From contig CAWJKG010000003.1 of assembly GCA_963843365.1 (NCBI GenBank), forward strand, positions 124,001-188,000: a stretch of DNA of 64,000 nucleotides. Direction: 5' to 3'. The position numbers and the translations under genes were made by a program. The notes beneath the pieces are model-generated. The model saw nothing but the letters and a program-made list of their open reading frames with translations. It ran no database searches and was not told the DNA's origin. The DNA comes from Bog-473 sp963843365. GTDB lineage: Bacteria > Actinomycetota > Acidimicrobiia > Acidimicrobiales > RAAP-2. Every line of letters starts with the position of its first letter. Position 1 is the stretch's first letter. Below, piece by piece: positions 9,838 through 19,072 of this stretch.

Positions 9838-11841
9838 GTGCACGAGACGTCACACCGGGTTTGTCCGCGACTGGCCGGAGTCGCCGGCTCGCTCGTCGTC
9901 ATTGCGGCACTGATCGGCGTCGTCGGCAGCGGTCCGGCCGCGGCAACGGCTCCGCACGACACAGCGGCGCCGACCGTGGCGCCGCCGTCGACGTTGACAC
10001 CGCCTGCGGAGGCGCACCAAATGCCCGACCTCGCCCCCTCCGGTCCGGCGCAGCCGCACAGCCAACCCCTCGAGCAGGTCGGCGGCCAGCGTGCGCACGA
10101 CGTGACTGAAGGGCAGGTCACCATCGCGAGCAACTGGTCCGGCCAGATCGACGTCGCGCAATCCACGCTGATCACTTCCGTCGCGGGGGACTGGACGGTC
10201 CCCGGTGTGGCGGCGTCTCCCACCGACGTGCTGTCCGCCTCCTGGGTGGGTATCGACGGCGTTGACACCTCATCGCTGATCCAGACGGGGACGGTACAGG
10301 CCAGCGGCCCCGACTACGGGGGGACGCAATACCAGGCCTGGGTCGAGCTGCTGCCCGGCGCGCCGGAGACGATCGGCAATCAGTCGGGCCCTGCCCCTGT
10401 TGAGCCCGGTGACGTCATGTCCGCTGCGATCCTCGAGGTCTCCCCGGATCTGTGGAGCATCGATCTCGACGACATCACACAGAAGTGGAGCTTCTCGCAG
10501 CAGTTCTCCTACAGCACCCCCGGGTTCACTGCCGAGTGGATCGAAGAGGCCCCGACGGTGGACGGGTCCGTGGCCGCCCTGGCCGACTACGGCTCGACGA
10601 GTTTCTCCGACCTGAAGGCCGGAGGGTCGGCGCCCACCGCGGCGGACCTCTTTCCCGTGTACATGGGGGAGCAGGACGGAGCGATCATCTCCTACCCGGG
10701 TGCGTTCAACCCCGGCTCGGACTCGTTCCCCGTCTTCTACGGATCTCCGCGTCCCCAGGTCACCGCGGTGACCCCGGACCAGGGGAGCACGGCCGGCGGC
10801 ACCTACGTGACAGTGGACGGGAATTTCGTGACGGGCGTGTCCGCGGTCGACATCGGCGGTGTCCCCGTCTCCTTCTACCCCGACGTCCCCGACGGGGAGG
10901 TCATCGCGCAGGCGCCGGCCCACACGGCGGGAACGGTCGACATCACCGTGACGACGCCCGGGGGTACCAGTGCGACCTCCGGCGCCGATCGGTTCACCTA
11001 TGTCGCGCCCGCGCCCCCACCCGCGCCGGCTCCCGTCACCGCGGCGGCGACGACGACTGACGGGTACTGGCTCGTCGGTTCCGACGGGGGGATCTTCACG
11101 TTCGGATCGGCCCAGTTCTACGGATCGACGGGGTCGCTGCAACTCCAGCGGCCCGTCGTCGGCATCGTGCCCACGGCGGACCGCGGCGGCTACTGGCTCG
11201 ACGCCTCCGACGGCGGCGTCTTCGCCTTCGGCGACTCGGGTTACTACGGCTCTGTGCCGGGTCTCGGGCTGCATCCTGCCGGGTCAGGGTTGCCGAACTC
11301 CCTCGACGCGCCCATCGTCGGCATGGTGCCCTCCGCCGACGGGGGCGGCTATTTCATGGTGGCCTCCGACGGCGGCGTGTTCGCCTTCGGGGATGCACTG
11401 TTCGCCGGCAGCTGCCCGGGGATCGGCGGGTGCAACGGCGCCGCGGTCGCGGTCATGCCCGACGCCAGTGGCAACGGCTACTGGCTCGTGACGCAGAGCG
11501 GGTACGTCTACACCTTCGGCGATGCCCCCTACTTCGGCGCCCCCGGCCCGCAGGGCGTGCCGGTCACGTCGGCGGTGCGCACGCCGGACGGGAAGGGCTA
11601 CTGGATCCTGTTCTCGAACGGCACCGTGTCGGCCTACGGCGATGCCGGCTCGTTCGGCGAGCCCCTGGGTCAGTTCGGCGGGTTGAATCCCGCCACTGCG
11701 ATCTTCGCCACCTCCGACGGCGGGGGCTACTGGGTGGCCGGTGCCGGCGGGGCGGTCGACAACTACGGCGATGCTCCCGCCGACGGCTCCATGGCCGGGA
11801 CGCCACTCAACGGGGCCATCATCGCTGCCACCGGTTGGTAG
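9838..11841 (+). CDS. Secreted G1-family (glutamic) endopeptidase with IPT/TIG domain and six-repeat propeller-like tail
   Basis: 667-residue exported protein. The GTG at 9838 is chosen because GGAGG lies 7 bases upstream and a signal peptide follows (LAGVAGSLVVIAALIGVVG, cleavage near AAATA). Residues about 95-260 match eqolisin (G1) peptidases: NWSGQ, SWVGIDG, LIQTGT with the likely catalytic Gln, YQAWVELLP, and AEWIEEAP near residue 232 with the likely catalytic Glu. An IPT/TIG domain follows (about 303-390: VTAVTPDQGSTAGGTYVTV). The C-terminal 260 residues hold six units of the GYWLxxSDGGVFAFGDA type. The family cleaves proteins at acid pH. The tail probably binds the cell surface or substrate; that is inference. 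Confidence 0.85.
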   Translation: MHETSHRVCPRLAGVAGSLVVIAALIGVVGSGPAAATAPHDTAAPTVAPPSTLTPPAEAHQMPDLAPSGPAQPHSQPLEQVGGQRAHDVTEGQVTIASNWSGQIDVAQSTLITSVAGDWTVPGVAASPTDVLSASWVGIDGVDTSSLIQTGTVQASGPDYGGTQYQAWVELLPGAPETIGNQSGPAPVEPGDVMSAAILEVSPDLWSIDLDDITQKWSFSQQFSYSTPGFTAEWIEEAPTVDGSVAALADYGSTSFSDLKAGGSAPTAADLFPVYMGEQDGAIISYPGAFNPGSDSFPVFYGSPRPQVTAVTPDQGSTAGGTYVTVDGNFVTGVSAVDIGGVPVSFYPDVPDGEVIAQAPAHTAGTVDITVTTPGGTSATSGADRFTYVAPAPPPAPAPVTAAATTTDGYWLVGSDGGIFTFGSAQFYGSTGSLQLQRPVVGIVPTADRGGYWLDASDGGVFAFGDSGYYGSVPGLGLHPAGSGLPNSLDAPIVGMVPSADGGGYFMVASDGGVFAFGDALFAGSCPGIGGCNGAAVAVMPDASGNGYWLVTQSGYVYTFGDAPYFGAPGPQGVPVTSAVRTPDGKGYWILFSNGTVSAYGDAGSFGEPLGQFGGLNPATAIFATSDGGGYWVAGAGGAVDNYGDAPADGSMAGTPLNGAIIAATGW

Positions 11842-11860
11842 CCGCCGGGGACCGACCCGA

Positions 11861-11907
11861 AGGTGCGTGGCCTTCGCCAAGAGCGGCCGCCGCTGAGCCA
11901 CGCACCT
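11861..11907. terminator. Compound hairpin unit 1 (possible bidirectional terminator or repeat element)
   Basis: A perfect 11-base inverted repeat, AGGTGCGTGGC (11861-11871) with GCCACGCACCT (11897-11907), encloses a smaller hairpin AGCGG-CCG-CCGCT. It lies between convergent genes (peptidase ending 11841, unknown gene ending 12012). There is no T tract. It shares its inner core (TCGCCAAGAGC) with the next unit. Confidence 0.6.
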
Positions 11908-11924
11908 CCGTCACCGGTGCTCCC

Positions 11925-11974
11925 TGACGCCTGGCCGTCGCCAAGAGCAGCCGCCCGCTGCTCAGCCAGGCATC
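11925..11974. terminator. Compound hairpin unit 2, second copy of the same design
   Basis: TGACGCCTGGC (11925-11935) pairs with GCCAGGCATCA (11964-11974) with one mismatch, enclosing the perfect inner hairpin GAGCAGC/GCTGCTC. The inner TCGCCAAGAGC(A/G)GCCGCC core is repeated from unit 1, while the outer arms differ but still pair. This compensatory pattern points to a conserved RNA or DNA structure. Confidence 0.6.
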
Positions 11975-12011
11975 AGAACAATCGGTTCGGGTCTCGCTTC
12001 TTCGAACAGTC

Positions 12012-12479
12012 CTACCGCAGGTCGAGCAGCAGGTCGCGCAACGGAACCCCGTCGCAGATGGCCATGATCTTGTCGAAGTCCTCCGCGGTCAACGCCGCCT
12101 GCAGCTGGGACCAGCTGGTCGCCCCGTCGCGCATGTAGGCCATGAAGATCTCCCAGACGGCGAGCCGCTTGCGCATCCGCTCCACCTCGAACTCCACCGA
12201 GGCGTAGTCGATGACGTCGGCCACCTCGTCCACGGACTCCGGTTCGGGCGCCGCCACGGGTGGCGTGTTGAGGAGATCGCGCCGGAGGCGCTCCAGCGAG
12301 GCGTCCATGCCACGCGAGTCGGAGGCCGGATGGCTGTCCATCTCCATCTGCATCTGCGCCTCCTCGGTAAAGACCGTCCCCGGGTCGGCTCTCACGAGCA
12401 CGCCCTCTTCGAAGATCACTGTGACAGGGGCCTTCCGGCCGCTATAGAGCCGTTGGAACCTATTCCCCAGGCCGGTCAC
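12012..12479 (-). CDS. Hypothetical protein
   Basis: 155-residue soluble protein I do not recognise. It has no signal peptide or membrane segment. The N-terminal half (GNRFQRLYSGRKAPVTVIFE, then an acidic Met-rich stretch) may be a small beta-rich region; the C-terminal half is helical and charged (VERMRKRLAVWEIFMAYMRD, then LQAALTAEDFDKIMAICDG). It stands alone after the TPP-enzyme terminator at 12506-12523 and is convergent with the G1 peptidase. Confidence 0.6.
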   Translation of the reverse strand: MTGLGNRFQRLYSGRKAPVTVIFEEGVLVRADPGTVFTEEAQMQMEMDSHPASDSRGMDASLERLRRDLLNTPPVAAPEPESVDEVADVIDYASVEFEVERMRKRLAVWEIFMAYMRDGATSWSQLQAALTAEDFDKIMAICDGVPLRDLLLDLR

Positions 12480-12505
12480 GTTTGTTGTCAGGGCATTGGA
12501 CCGTT

Positions 12506-12523
12506 GTCCCGCCGTTGCGGGAC
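12506..12523 (-). terminator. Hairpin terminator after the TPP-enzyme gene
   Basis: Perfect inverted repeat GTCCCGC (12506-12512) and GCGGGAC (12517-12523) with a four-base loop, 20 bases downstream of the leftward TPP-enzyme stop. No T tract follows, as is common in high-GC actinobacteria. Confidence 0.45.
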
Positions 12524-12542
12524 GTAGGCACGACGCGCTGCG

Positions 12543-14089
12543 TCAGAGCAGCACCTCGACGAGCGCCGGGCCCGGTTCGGAGAAGCCCGTCGCCAGGGCT
12601 GTTACCAGGTCCTCGGCGTTCTCGACGCGCCGGGCGGGCACGCCCATGCCCCGGGCGAGGTCGCAGAAGTCGATCTCGGGGCCGGTGAGGTCGAGCAGCC
12701 GGCGGGCCCGCTCTCCACCGGCATCGGCCCCCACCCGGTGCAGTTCCATGTTCAAAATGGCGTAGCTGCGGTTGGAGAGGAGCACGGTCGTCACGTTGGA
12801 GCCCTCACGCGCCTGGGTCCAGAGCGCCTGCAGCGTGTACATGGCGCTGCCGTCGGCCTGCAGGCAGAGAACGGGCCGGTCCGGTGCCGCCACCGCGGCC
12901 CCGGTCGCCATGGGCAGGCCGATCCCGATGGCACCGCCCGTGAGCGTCAGCCAATCATGGCGCGGCGCGCCCGCCGTGGCCGCAGGGACGAAGAGGCCCG
13001 ACGTGTTCCCCTCGTCGACGACGACGGCACCCTCGGGCAGGGTGGCTCCCACGGCCGCCGCCAGCGTCTCGGCCGTGACGGCCCCCGTCGGAGGGTCGGG
13101 CCGCCCCCGGGCGCAGGGACCGCATCGTCTCGCGACGCGCCGACCGCCTCCGCCAGCGCCCCGAGCGCACCCGCCGCGTCGTCCCCCGGGCGCGCCAGGG
13201 CGTGCACCGTGCAGCCGGCCGGCACCAGGTCGCTGGCCTTGTCGGGATAGGCGAAGAACGACACCGGCGACGCGGCGTCGACCAGGACCAGGTGGCGGAC
13301 CCCGTCCAGCTGGGCCTGGGCCATCTCCGCCAGGTAGGCCAGCCGTTCGACCGCCGGGACGCCGGCGCCGCGCTCGAGGTTGGCGGGGAAGGTCTCTCCG
13401 AGGAGCGCGGCCCCGGTCGCCGTGGCCACACGGCTGGCCGCTCGTAGCCCCTCCGCCCGCAGCGCCCGCCCGCCGAGAAGGAGCGCGGCCCGCTCACCAC
13501 CGCGCAGCGCCTTGGCCACTTCGTCGACGGTGTCGTCCGGTACGACGCTGGCGCGGCCCCGGGGTCGGGGCGGGCGCGGGCCGGTGGCGGATTCCGACCA
13601 GGAGGCGTCCGCCGGCAGGACGAGGGTGGCCACGCAGCCGGGTGGCCCGCAGGCGGCGGCCACGGCGTCGACCGCGTCGGAGGCGACGTCGTCGGCCCGT
13701 GCCGTGGCGCGGTACCAGCCCGACACCGGGCGAGCGATCGATGCGATGTCCGACTCCAGGGGTGCGTCGTAGCGGGCGTGGTAGGTCGCATGGTCGCCCA
13801 CAATGTTGACGATCGGTGTCCGGGCGCGCCGGGCGTTGTGCAGGTTGGCCAATCCGTTGCCCAGGCCCGGCCCGAGGTGCAGCAGCGTCGTCGCCGGCCG
13901 CCCGGCGATGCGCCCGTACCCGTCGGCGGCGCCGGTGGCGACGCCTTCGAACAGGCAGAGGACACCGCGCATGGCCGGCACGTCGTCGAGCGCGGCGACG
14001 AAGTGCATCTCCGACGTGCCCGGGTTGGCGAAGCAGACGTCGACCCCGGCGTCCACCAGGGTCGAGAGCAGGGAGCGGGCGCCGTTCAT
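12543..14089 (-). CDS. Thiamine-pyrophosphate enzyme, acetolactate synthase large-subunit-like; frameshift near 13105
   Basis: About 515 residues of the acetolactate synthase/benzoylformate decarboxylase superfamily. Visible: FANPGTSEMHFVAALD with the TPP-activating Glu region, ATLLHLGPGLGNGLANLHNA, the central domain, then VLCLQADGSAMYTLQALW, the TPP/Mg binding GDG-like motif in the C-terminal domain. It resembles the actinobacterial ALS-like (ilvX-type) group rather than the biosynthetic IlvB; the true substrate is uncertain. The frame changes at about 13105 between GGGP and DPPTGAVTAETLAAAVG; one missing C in a CCC run restores it. Its start overlaps the stop of the GlcD-type gene (ATGA), so the two are translationally coupled. 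Confidence 0.78.
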
Positions 14090-15483
14090 GCGCCTGCCCC
14101 GTCGCCCGCGACCCCGAGCAGGCGATCCGGACCGAGGATGCCGCCGGGATCGAAGACCCGTTTGATGGAGCGCATCAGCTCCAGCGCGGTCGGATCCTCC
14201 AGCTCGAGGAAGTACGGCAGCTTGGCCGTCCCGATGCCGTGTTCGCCCGAGATGGCGCCACCCACGCGCAGGGCGAGCTCGAAGCTGGCGCGCATGAGGG
14301 AGTGGCGCTTGTCGTCGTCGGGCTGGAACACCGTGATGTGCACGTTGCCGTCGCCGATGTGACCGCAACCCGTGACGAGCGCTCCGTGCTCCTGCGCCAG
14401 CACGGCGACCTGGGCCAGATAGTCGGGAATGGTCGCCCGTGGAATGACGGCATCGATCAGGTCGTCGCAGCCGGCGGCCTTCCCGACGAAGAACGCCCGC
14501 TCGCGGGCGGTGATGAGCTCCGCTCCCGAGGCCGGGGGCAACACGTACACCTCGAGCGACCCGAGCTCTTCGAGCAGGGTGCCGAGCCGCTCCACGTCCT
14601 CGTCCACCCGGTCAGCGTCCATGCCCTCCAGGACGACCACCAGGTAAGCCAGGGTGCGTGCCTTGACCTCGTCGGGCACCCCGAGATCGAGGCCGGCCGC
14701 CTGCGTGATCCCGCCCATCACCAGCACGTCCACGTATTCGAGGATCGACGGGTTGATGCCGCTGTGCACGATGTGCGGCACGGCCCGGGCCACCTCCGAC
14801 AGGGTGGCGAACGGGGCCAGGACGGTGGAGGACGCCGTGAAGCGGGGCTGCAGCTTGACGGTGACCTCGGTGGTGATGGCCAAGGTGCCCTCGGAGCCGA
14901 TCAGCAGTTGGGTGAGGTCGTAGCCGCTCGAGCACTTGACGTACTTGCCGCCGGTCCGCAGGACCGTGCCGTCGGCCAGCACCACCTCGAGGCCGAGCAC
15001 GTGCTGGCGCGTCACCCCGTAGCGCACGGCGCGCATGCCGCCGGCATTGGTCGCCACGTTCCCCCCGAGCGAGCCGCTCTGTTCGCCGGGCGAGACGGGG
15101 TAGATCAAGCCGAGCGGGGCCAGCTCGCCGTTGAGCTGCTCGAGCGTCACACCGGGCTCCACCACGGCCACCTGATTCTCCGTGTCGATCTCCACAATCC
15201 GCCGCATGCGATCGAAGGCGAGCAGGATGCCGTCGGCCACCGGCACCGCGGCACCGGAGAGCCCGGTGCCGCTGCCCCGCGCCACCACCGGGACGCTGTG
15301 CTCGTTGGCCAGCTGCAGGACTTCGGACACTTCGCTGGTCGAGTTGGGCAGGACGACGGCCAGCGGAGTAACCGGCGTCGTCGTCAGTGCCTCGTCGTGC
15401 GTGTAGTCGGCGTGCACGGATGCACCCGCGAGGACGTTGGTCTCGCCGACCACCTTGTGCAGCTGCTCCAGGAGTTCCGACAT
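14086..15483 (-). CDS. FAD-linked oxidase, GlcD / D-lactate dehydrogenase type
   Basis: 465-residue flavoprotein of the PCMH-FAD family. The FAD-binding domain shows VVARGSGTGLSGAA, VEPGVTLEQLNGELAPLG, SPGEQSGSLGGNVATNAGG and GSEGTLAITTEVTVKL. The C-terminal GlcD cap ends with the ISGEHGIGTAKLPYF motif and FDPGGILGPDRLL. Such enzymes oxidise 2-hydroxy acids (glycolate, D-lactate) to 2-oxo acids. Overlap with the downstream TPP enzyme suggests a two-step route in which a 2-oxo acid made here is used by that enzyme; this is inference. Confidence 0.85.
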   Translation of the reverse strand: MSELLEQLHKVVGETNVLAGASVHADYTHDEALTTTPVTPLAVVLPNSTSEVSEVLQLANEHSVPVVARGSGTGLSGAAVPVADGILLAFDRMRRIVEIDTENQVAVVEPGVTLEQLNGELAPLGLIYPVSPGEQSGSLGGNVATNAGGMRAVRYGVTRQHVLGLEVVLADGTVLRTGGKYVKCSSGYDLTQLLIGSEGTLAITTEVTVKLQPRFTASSTVLAPFATLSEVARAVPHIVHSGINPSILEYVDVLVMGGITQAAGLDLGVPDEVKARTLAYLVVVLEGMDADRVDEDVERLGTLLEELGSLEVYVLPPASGAELITARERAFFVGKAAGCDDLIDAVIPRATIPDYLAQVAVLAQEHGALVTGCGHIGDGNVHITVFQPDDDKRHSLMRASFELALRVGGAISGEHGIGTAKLPYFLELEDPTALELMRSIKRVFDPGGILGPDRLLGVAGDGAGA

Positions 15484-15522
15484 GCCACCCCCATCGATCG
15501 GGCGGCTCGACCTTACCGGGCC

Positions 15523-17177
15523 TCAGCGGCGGTCGTCGGCGGCCTCGGTGCCTTCCGCCAGCCGGCGCCGCAGTTCGGCCACGCGCTGTGACACCTCCGT
15601 GGCTTCGGTCGGCGCAGCTTCCTTCTCGAGCTCGGTGATGGTCCGTTCGATCGCGGCCAGCCACGGGCTGGGGCCGCGGTCGTGCCGCGCCCCGGGCCGC
15701 CGGCAGTGCCGCCGTCCCGCTCGAACCAGCTGCACCACAGCTCGTCTTCCGACCGAGTGAGCGCCACGTAGAGCAACCGCCGCTCCTCGTCGATGGCCGC
15801 GGGGGTCTGCGCCGAGGCGATGGGCATCAGTCCGGCCCCGAGCCCGAGCACAATGACCGTGGGCCACTGCAGGCCCTTGGCCCGGTGGAAGGTGGTCAGC
15901 ACGACGCGGTCGCGGTCGACGGCCGCCTCCGGGCGACCCTGGTCCTCCCGCTCCTCCTCGCCGCCTCGGCGCCCGGAGTCGCCGCGCAGGTCCGACGCCG
16001 GGCCGAGGTCGGCCCCGGCGATCTGGTTCGGTATCCGCGCCGCGTCGAGTGCGGCCTGCACCGGCGCCAACTGCGCGTTGGTCCTCGTCAGCACCGCGAT
16101 GCTGGACCACGGCCGTCCCGGGGTGCGCGACATCTTCACCCGGTCGGCGGCCCAGGCCGCCTCGTCCTCGACGGTGGCGTGCGAGACCACCTTGGGGACC
16201 GGCCCGTCCACCCGCGTCGTGCGCGGCAACACCACCTCGCCGCCCGATCCGAACGCACCACCCTCCTGCAGGACGGCGGTGGCGACCGCGACCACCTGCG
16301 GCGTGCAGCGGTGGTTCTCGTCGAGCCGGATCACGGCCGTCCCGCGCAAGATGTCCGGCAGGCGGTCCAGCAGCGTCGGGTCGGCGCCGTTGAACCCGTA
16401 CACGGACTGGTTGGGGTCGCCCACGACGAAGAGATCGGGCTCGTCGGCCAGCATGGCCGTCAGGAGGCGGAACTGGGCCGGGTTGACGTCCTGCATCTCG
16501 TCCACGAAGAGATGACGGGTGCGCCATCGGATGGATTCGGCGAACTCGCTGTCACCCGCCAGCGCGTCCGCACAGGACACGATCAGGTCGTCGAAGTCGA
16601 GCAGGCGTCGGCGCGTCCGCTCGGCCTCGTAGCGGGAGAACGCCTCTGCCACCTGCTCCGCGCTCATCCCGCTGCGGCGGCGGTGGCGCCGTGCCTCGGC
16701 CTCGTACTGCGCAGGGGAGACGAGGCGTGCCTTGGCCCAGCCGATCTCGCCGTCGAGGGCGCGGGTGCGCCGGGCGTCCCCGGTCGTCACCTCGGCCAGC
16801 AGGCGCCGCCGGTCGGGGAGGAGTTGGGGCAGGGGCCGGCCGCGCAGCTCCCGGTGCTCGCGCAGCAGGCCGAGTGCGGTGCGGTGGAAGGTGCCGGCCT
16901 TCACCCCGGAGACCCCGAGGGAGTAGAGCCGGGTGCGCAGCTCGTCGGCCGCCTTGCGGCTGAAGGTCGTGACCAGGGTGCGGTCGGGCTCGATCGACCC
17001 GTCGCGCACACGGCGGGCCACCCGCAGCGTGAGCACCCGGGTCTTGCCGGCTCCCGCACCCGCCACGACGCAGAGCAGGGGCTTGTCCGACTCGATGGCC
17101 TCGCGCTGGGTCGCGGTCAGGCGGTTGGCCCCGGGAAGGGAATCCCAGGTGTCGGCCTCCAAGCCCTCGAACGTCAT
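15523..17177 (-). CDS. Compact UvrD/PcrA-like superfamily 1 helicase; frameshift near 15695
   Basis: SF1A DNA helicase of about 552 residues, shorter than UvrD (about 720). Motifs in order: Walker A AGAGAGKTRVLTLRV (near residue 37), TTFSRKAADELRTRL (Ia), VDEMQDVNPAQ (II, DExQD), DPNQSVYGFNGAD (III), IRLDENHRC (IV), TFHRAKGLQWPTVIVLG (V), LLYVALTRSEDELW (VI). Between motifs IV and V the 2B insertion is reduced to a short hydrophilic acidic segment (GGEEEREDQGRP). After motif VI the frame breaks near 15695 at a GGGG run; the restored C-terminus reads IERTITELEKEAAPTEATEV and ends at 15523. The role is probably DNA repair or unwinding; partner unknown. Confidence 0.85.
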
Positions 17178-17282
17178 CACCACACTCCGCACGGTACAGA
17201 AGGGGTGCGCGCAGCACCCGTCGGACCTGCGCCTATCGTGGCCTGCCGCGGCGCACGATGCCGCATCGGGAGGACGGGGCCG

Positions 17283-18713
17283 TTGGCCGGGCATGACCGT
17301 GAGTGCGAGGTGGTGGTCGTCGGGGCCGGCTATTCGGGGTTGGCGGCCGCCCGCCACCTGGCCCGTGCGGGCGTGGACGTGCTGGTCCTCGAAGCCCGCC
17401 ACCGGGTCGGCGGGCGTTCGTTCACCGAGGTGACCGAGGCCGGGTACGTCGTCGACCGGGGTGGGCAGTGGATGGGGCCGACCCAGGACCACCTGGCCGC
17501 GCTGGCGGCCGAGCTGGGTGTGGCCACGTTCCCCACCCACACCCAGGGACAGGGTGTCGAGCTGCGTGACGGCGGGCGGGACCTCTACGTCGGCCTGATC
17601 CCGACGTCGGACCCCGCCGGCGCCGCCGATGGCATCGCCTGCATGCTCGACCTGGACCTCGCCGCCTTCGAGGTGCCCCTGGACGCGCCGTGGGACGCGC
17701 CCGACGCCGCCGCGCTCGATGCGCAGACGCTCGCCACCCACCTCGACACCCACCTGACGTCGTCGTCCGCCCGGGCCATCCTCGAGGTCGCCGTGCGGGC
17801 GATCTTCGGCACCGGGTCGGCCGAGCTGTCGCTGCTCTTCGTCCTCTTCTACCTGCACGCCGGCGGCGGCATCACCAACCTGGCCCGCACGACCGGGGGT
17901 GCGCAGGAGCGGCGGTTCGCCGGCGGTTCCCAGCAACTGGCCGAGGGCATGGCGACGGAGCTCGAGGGGAGGGTCCTGCTGGGCGCGCCGGTCGACTCGG
18001 TCGCGCACGGGCCCGACGGCGTCACCGTCCGGGGCCGCCTGGTCCCGCCGGGCTCGGACCCCGCCGACCCCGCCGCGGCCCACCACCCGATCCGGGTGCG
18101 GGCCCGCCGCGCCGTCTTCGCGCTGGCCCCGGCCCTCTGCGCCCGGCTCGCCTACACGCCGCCCCTGCCGGGCCGCCGCGACCAGCTCTGCCAGCGCATG
18201 CCGATGGGCGCGGTCACCAAGGTGCACGCCGTCTACGACGAGCCGTTCTGGCGCGCCGACGGCCTCAACGGGCAGATCGTCGCGCCGGGCTCCGTCTTGG
18301 AGAGCGCGTTCGACAACTCGCCCGAGGACGCCTCGCACGGGGCCATCGTCGGTTTCGTCGCCGGCGACGACTGCCGCCGCATGGAGGCGGCGGGCGCGGC
18401 TGCCCGCCAGGCCGCCGTGCTCGACGACCTGGCGCGGGCGTTCGGCCCCCGCGCCCGCACCCCCGTCGAGATCGTGGAGCAGCACTGGCCGGCCGAGCCC
18501 TTCACCCGCGGCGGGCCCGTGGCCGTCACCACGCCCGGCGCGCTGACCGCGCTCGGCCCCGCCCTCCGCGAGCCCGTGGGGCCGCTGCACTGGGCCGGCA
18601 CGGAGACGGCGACGCAGTGGTGCGGCTATCTCGACGGCGCGCTCTCGGCGGGCCTGCGGGCGGCCGACGAGGTGCTGGCGGCACTGAAGGGGGATCCCGT
18701 TGGCCTCGACTGA
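17283..18713 (+). CDS. Flavin-containing amine oxidase (MAO/polyamine oxidase-like)
   Basis: 476 residues from TTG 17283, with GGGAGG at 17268-17273 placed 9 bases upstream. The N-terminal Rossmann dinucleotide motif VVVVGAGYSGLAAARHLARAG is followed by VLEARHRVGGRSFTE and DRGGQWMGPTQ, the classic GG motif of flavin amine oxidases. The C-terminus carries WAGTETATQWCGYLDGALSAG, which contacts the FAD ring. It should oxidise a primary or secondary amine to an aldehyde with H2O2 release. A sterol-binding-domain protein overlaps its 3' end and an amino-acid permease follows, so amine or amino-acid uptake with oxidation is plausible. Confidence 0.85.
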   Translation: MAGHDRECEVVVVGAGYSGLAAARHLARAGVDVLVLEARHRVGGRSFTEVTEAGYVVDRGGQWMGPTQDHLAALAAELGVATFPTHTQGQGVELRDGGRDLYVGLIPTSDPAGAADGIACMLDLDLAAFEVPLDAPWDAPDAAALDAQTLATHLDTHLTSSSARAILEVAVRAIFGTGSAELSLLFVLFYLHAGGGITNLARTTGGAQERRFAGGSQQLAEGMATELEGRVLLGAPVDSVAHGPDGVTVRGRLVPPGSDPADPAAAHHPIRVRARRAVFALAPALCARLAYTPPLPGRRDQLCQRMPMGAVTKVHAVYDEPFWRADGLNGQIVAPGSVLESAFDNSPEDASHGAIVGFVAGDDCRRMEAAGAAARQAAVLDDLARAFGPRARTPVEIVEQHWPAEPFTRGGPVAVTTPGALTALGPALREPVGPLHWAGTETATQWCGYLDGALSAGLRAADEVLAALKGDPVGLD

Positions 18714-19059
18714 GGAGATCTTCGAGGCGTATGCGGAGTGGCGGACGCGCAGCAACGACAACCCGCGCCTGACCAACATGGTCCGCGGCTGGGATCGCGT
18801 CATCCACTTCGCCACGATCGATACCGAGGAGGGCTACACCATGCGCGTGCAGGGCCAGCAGCTCTCCGAGCTCTCTGTCGGCCACGAGGGCGAGCCCGAC
18901 GTCGTCGTCACCGGGAGCAGCGAGGACTTCTGTGACATGTTCTGGGGCGACCTGAACCCGTCGGAGAAGTACATGTCGGGCGAGATCACCCTGCTGGGTT
19001 CCCAGCAGGACGTCATGCGGATCGACGCCATCTCCATGGTGGCCTTCCTCGATTCCTGA
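18700..19059 (+). CDS. SCP2 sterol-binding-domain protein
   Basis: 119-residue protein starting at TTG 18700 within the end of the amine oxidase gene (14-base overlap). Its length and pattern (RVIHFATIDTEEGYTMRVQG, PDVVVTGSSEDFCDMFWGDLNPSEKYMSGEITLLGS, with the last part forming the lipid-binding SCP2 motif) fit the SCP-2 family. Such domains bind acyl-CoA or sterol-like ligands. Its coupling to the amine oxidase is suggestive but the ligand is unknown. Confidence 0.75.
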   Translation: MASTEEIFEAYAEWRTRSNDNPRLTNMVRGWDRVIHFATIDTEEGYTMRVQGQQLSELSVGHEGEPDVVVTGSSEDFCDMFWGDLNPSEKYMSGEITLLGSQQDVMRIDAISMVAFLDS

Positions 19060-19072
19060 CGCCGCCCGACCG

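Noticed and set aside
12772..13809. 345-residue Arg/Pro-rich plus-strand frame
   Set aside because: It is antisense to the TPP enzyme and has no recognisable motif.
17178..18815. Upstream extension of the helicase frame antisense to the amine oxidase
   Set aside because: The helicase motifs begin after ATG 17177; the earlier part mirrors the flavin amine oxidase and has no coding pattern.
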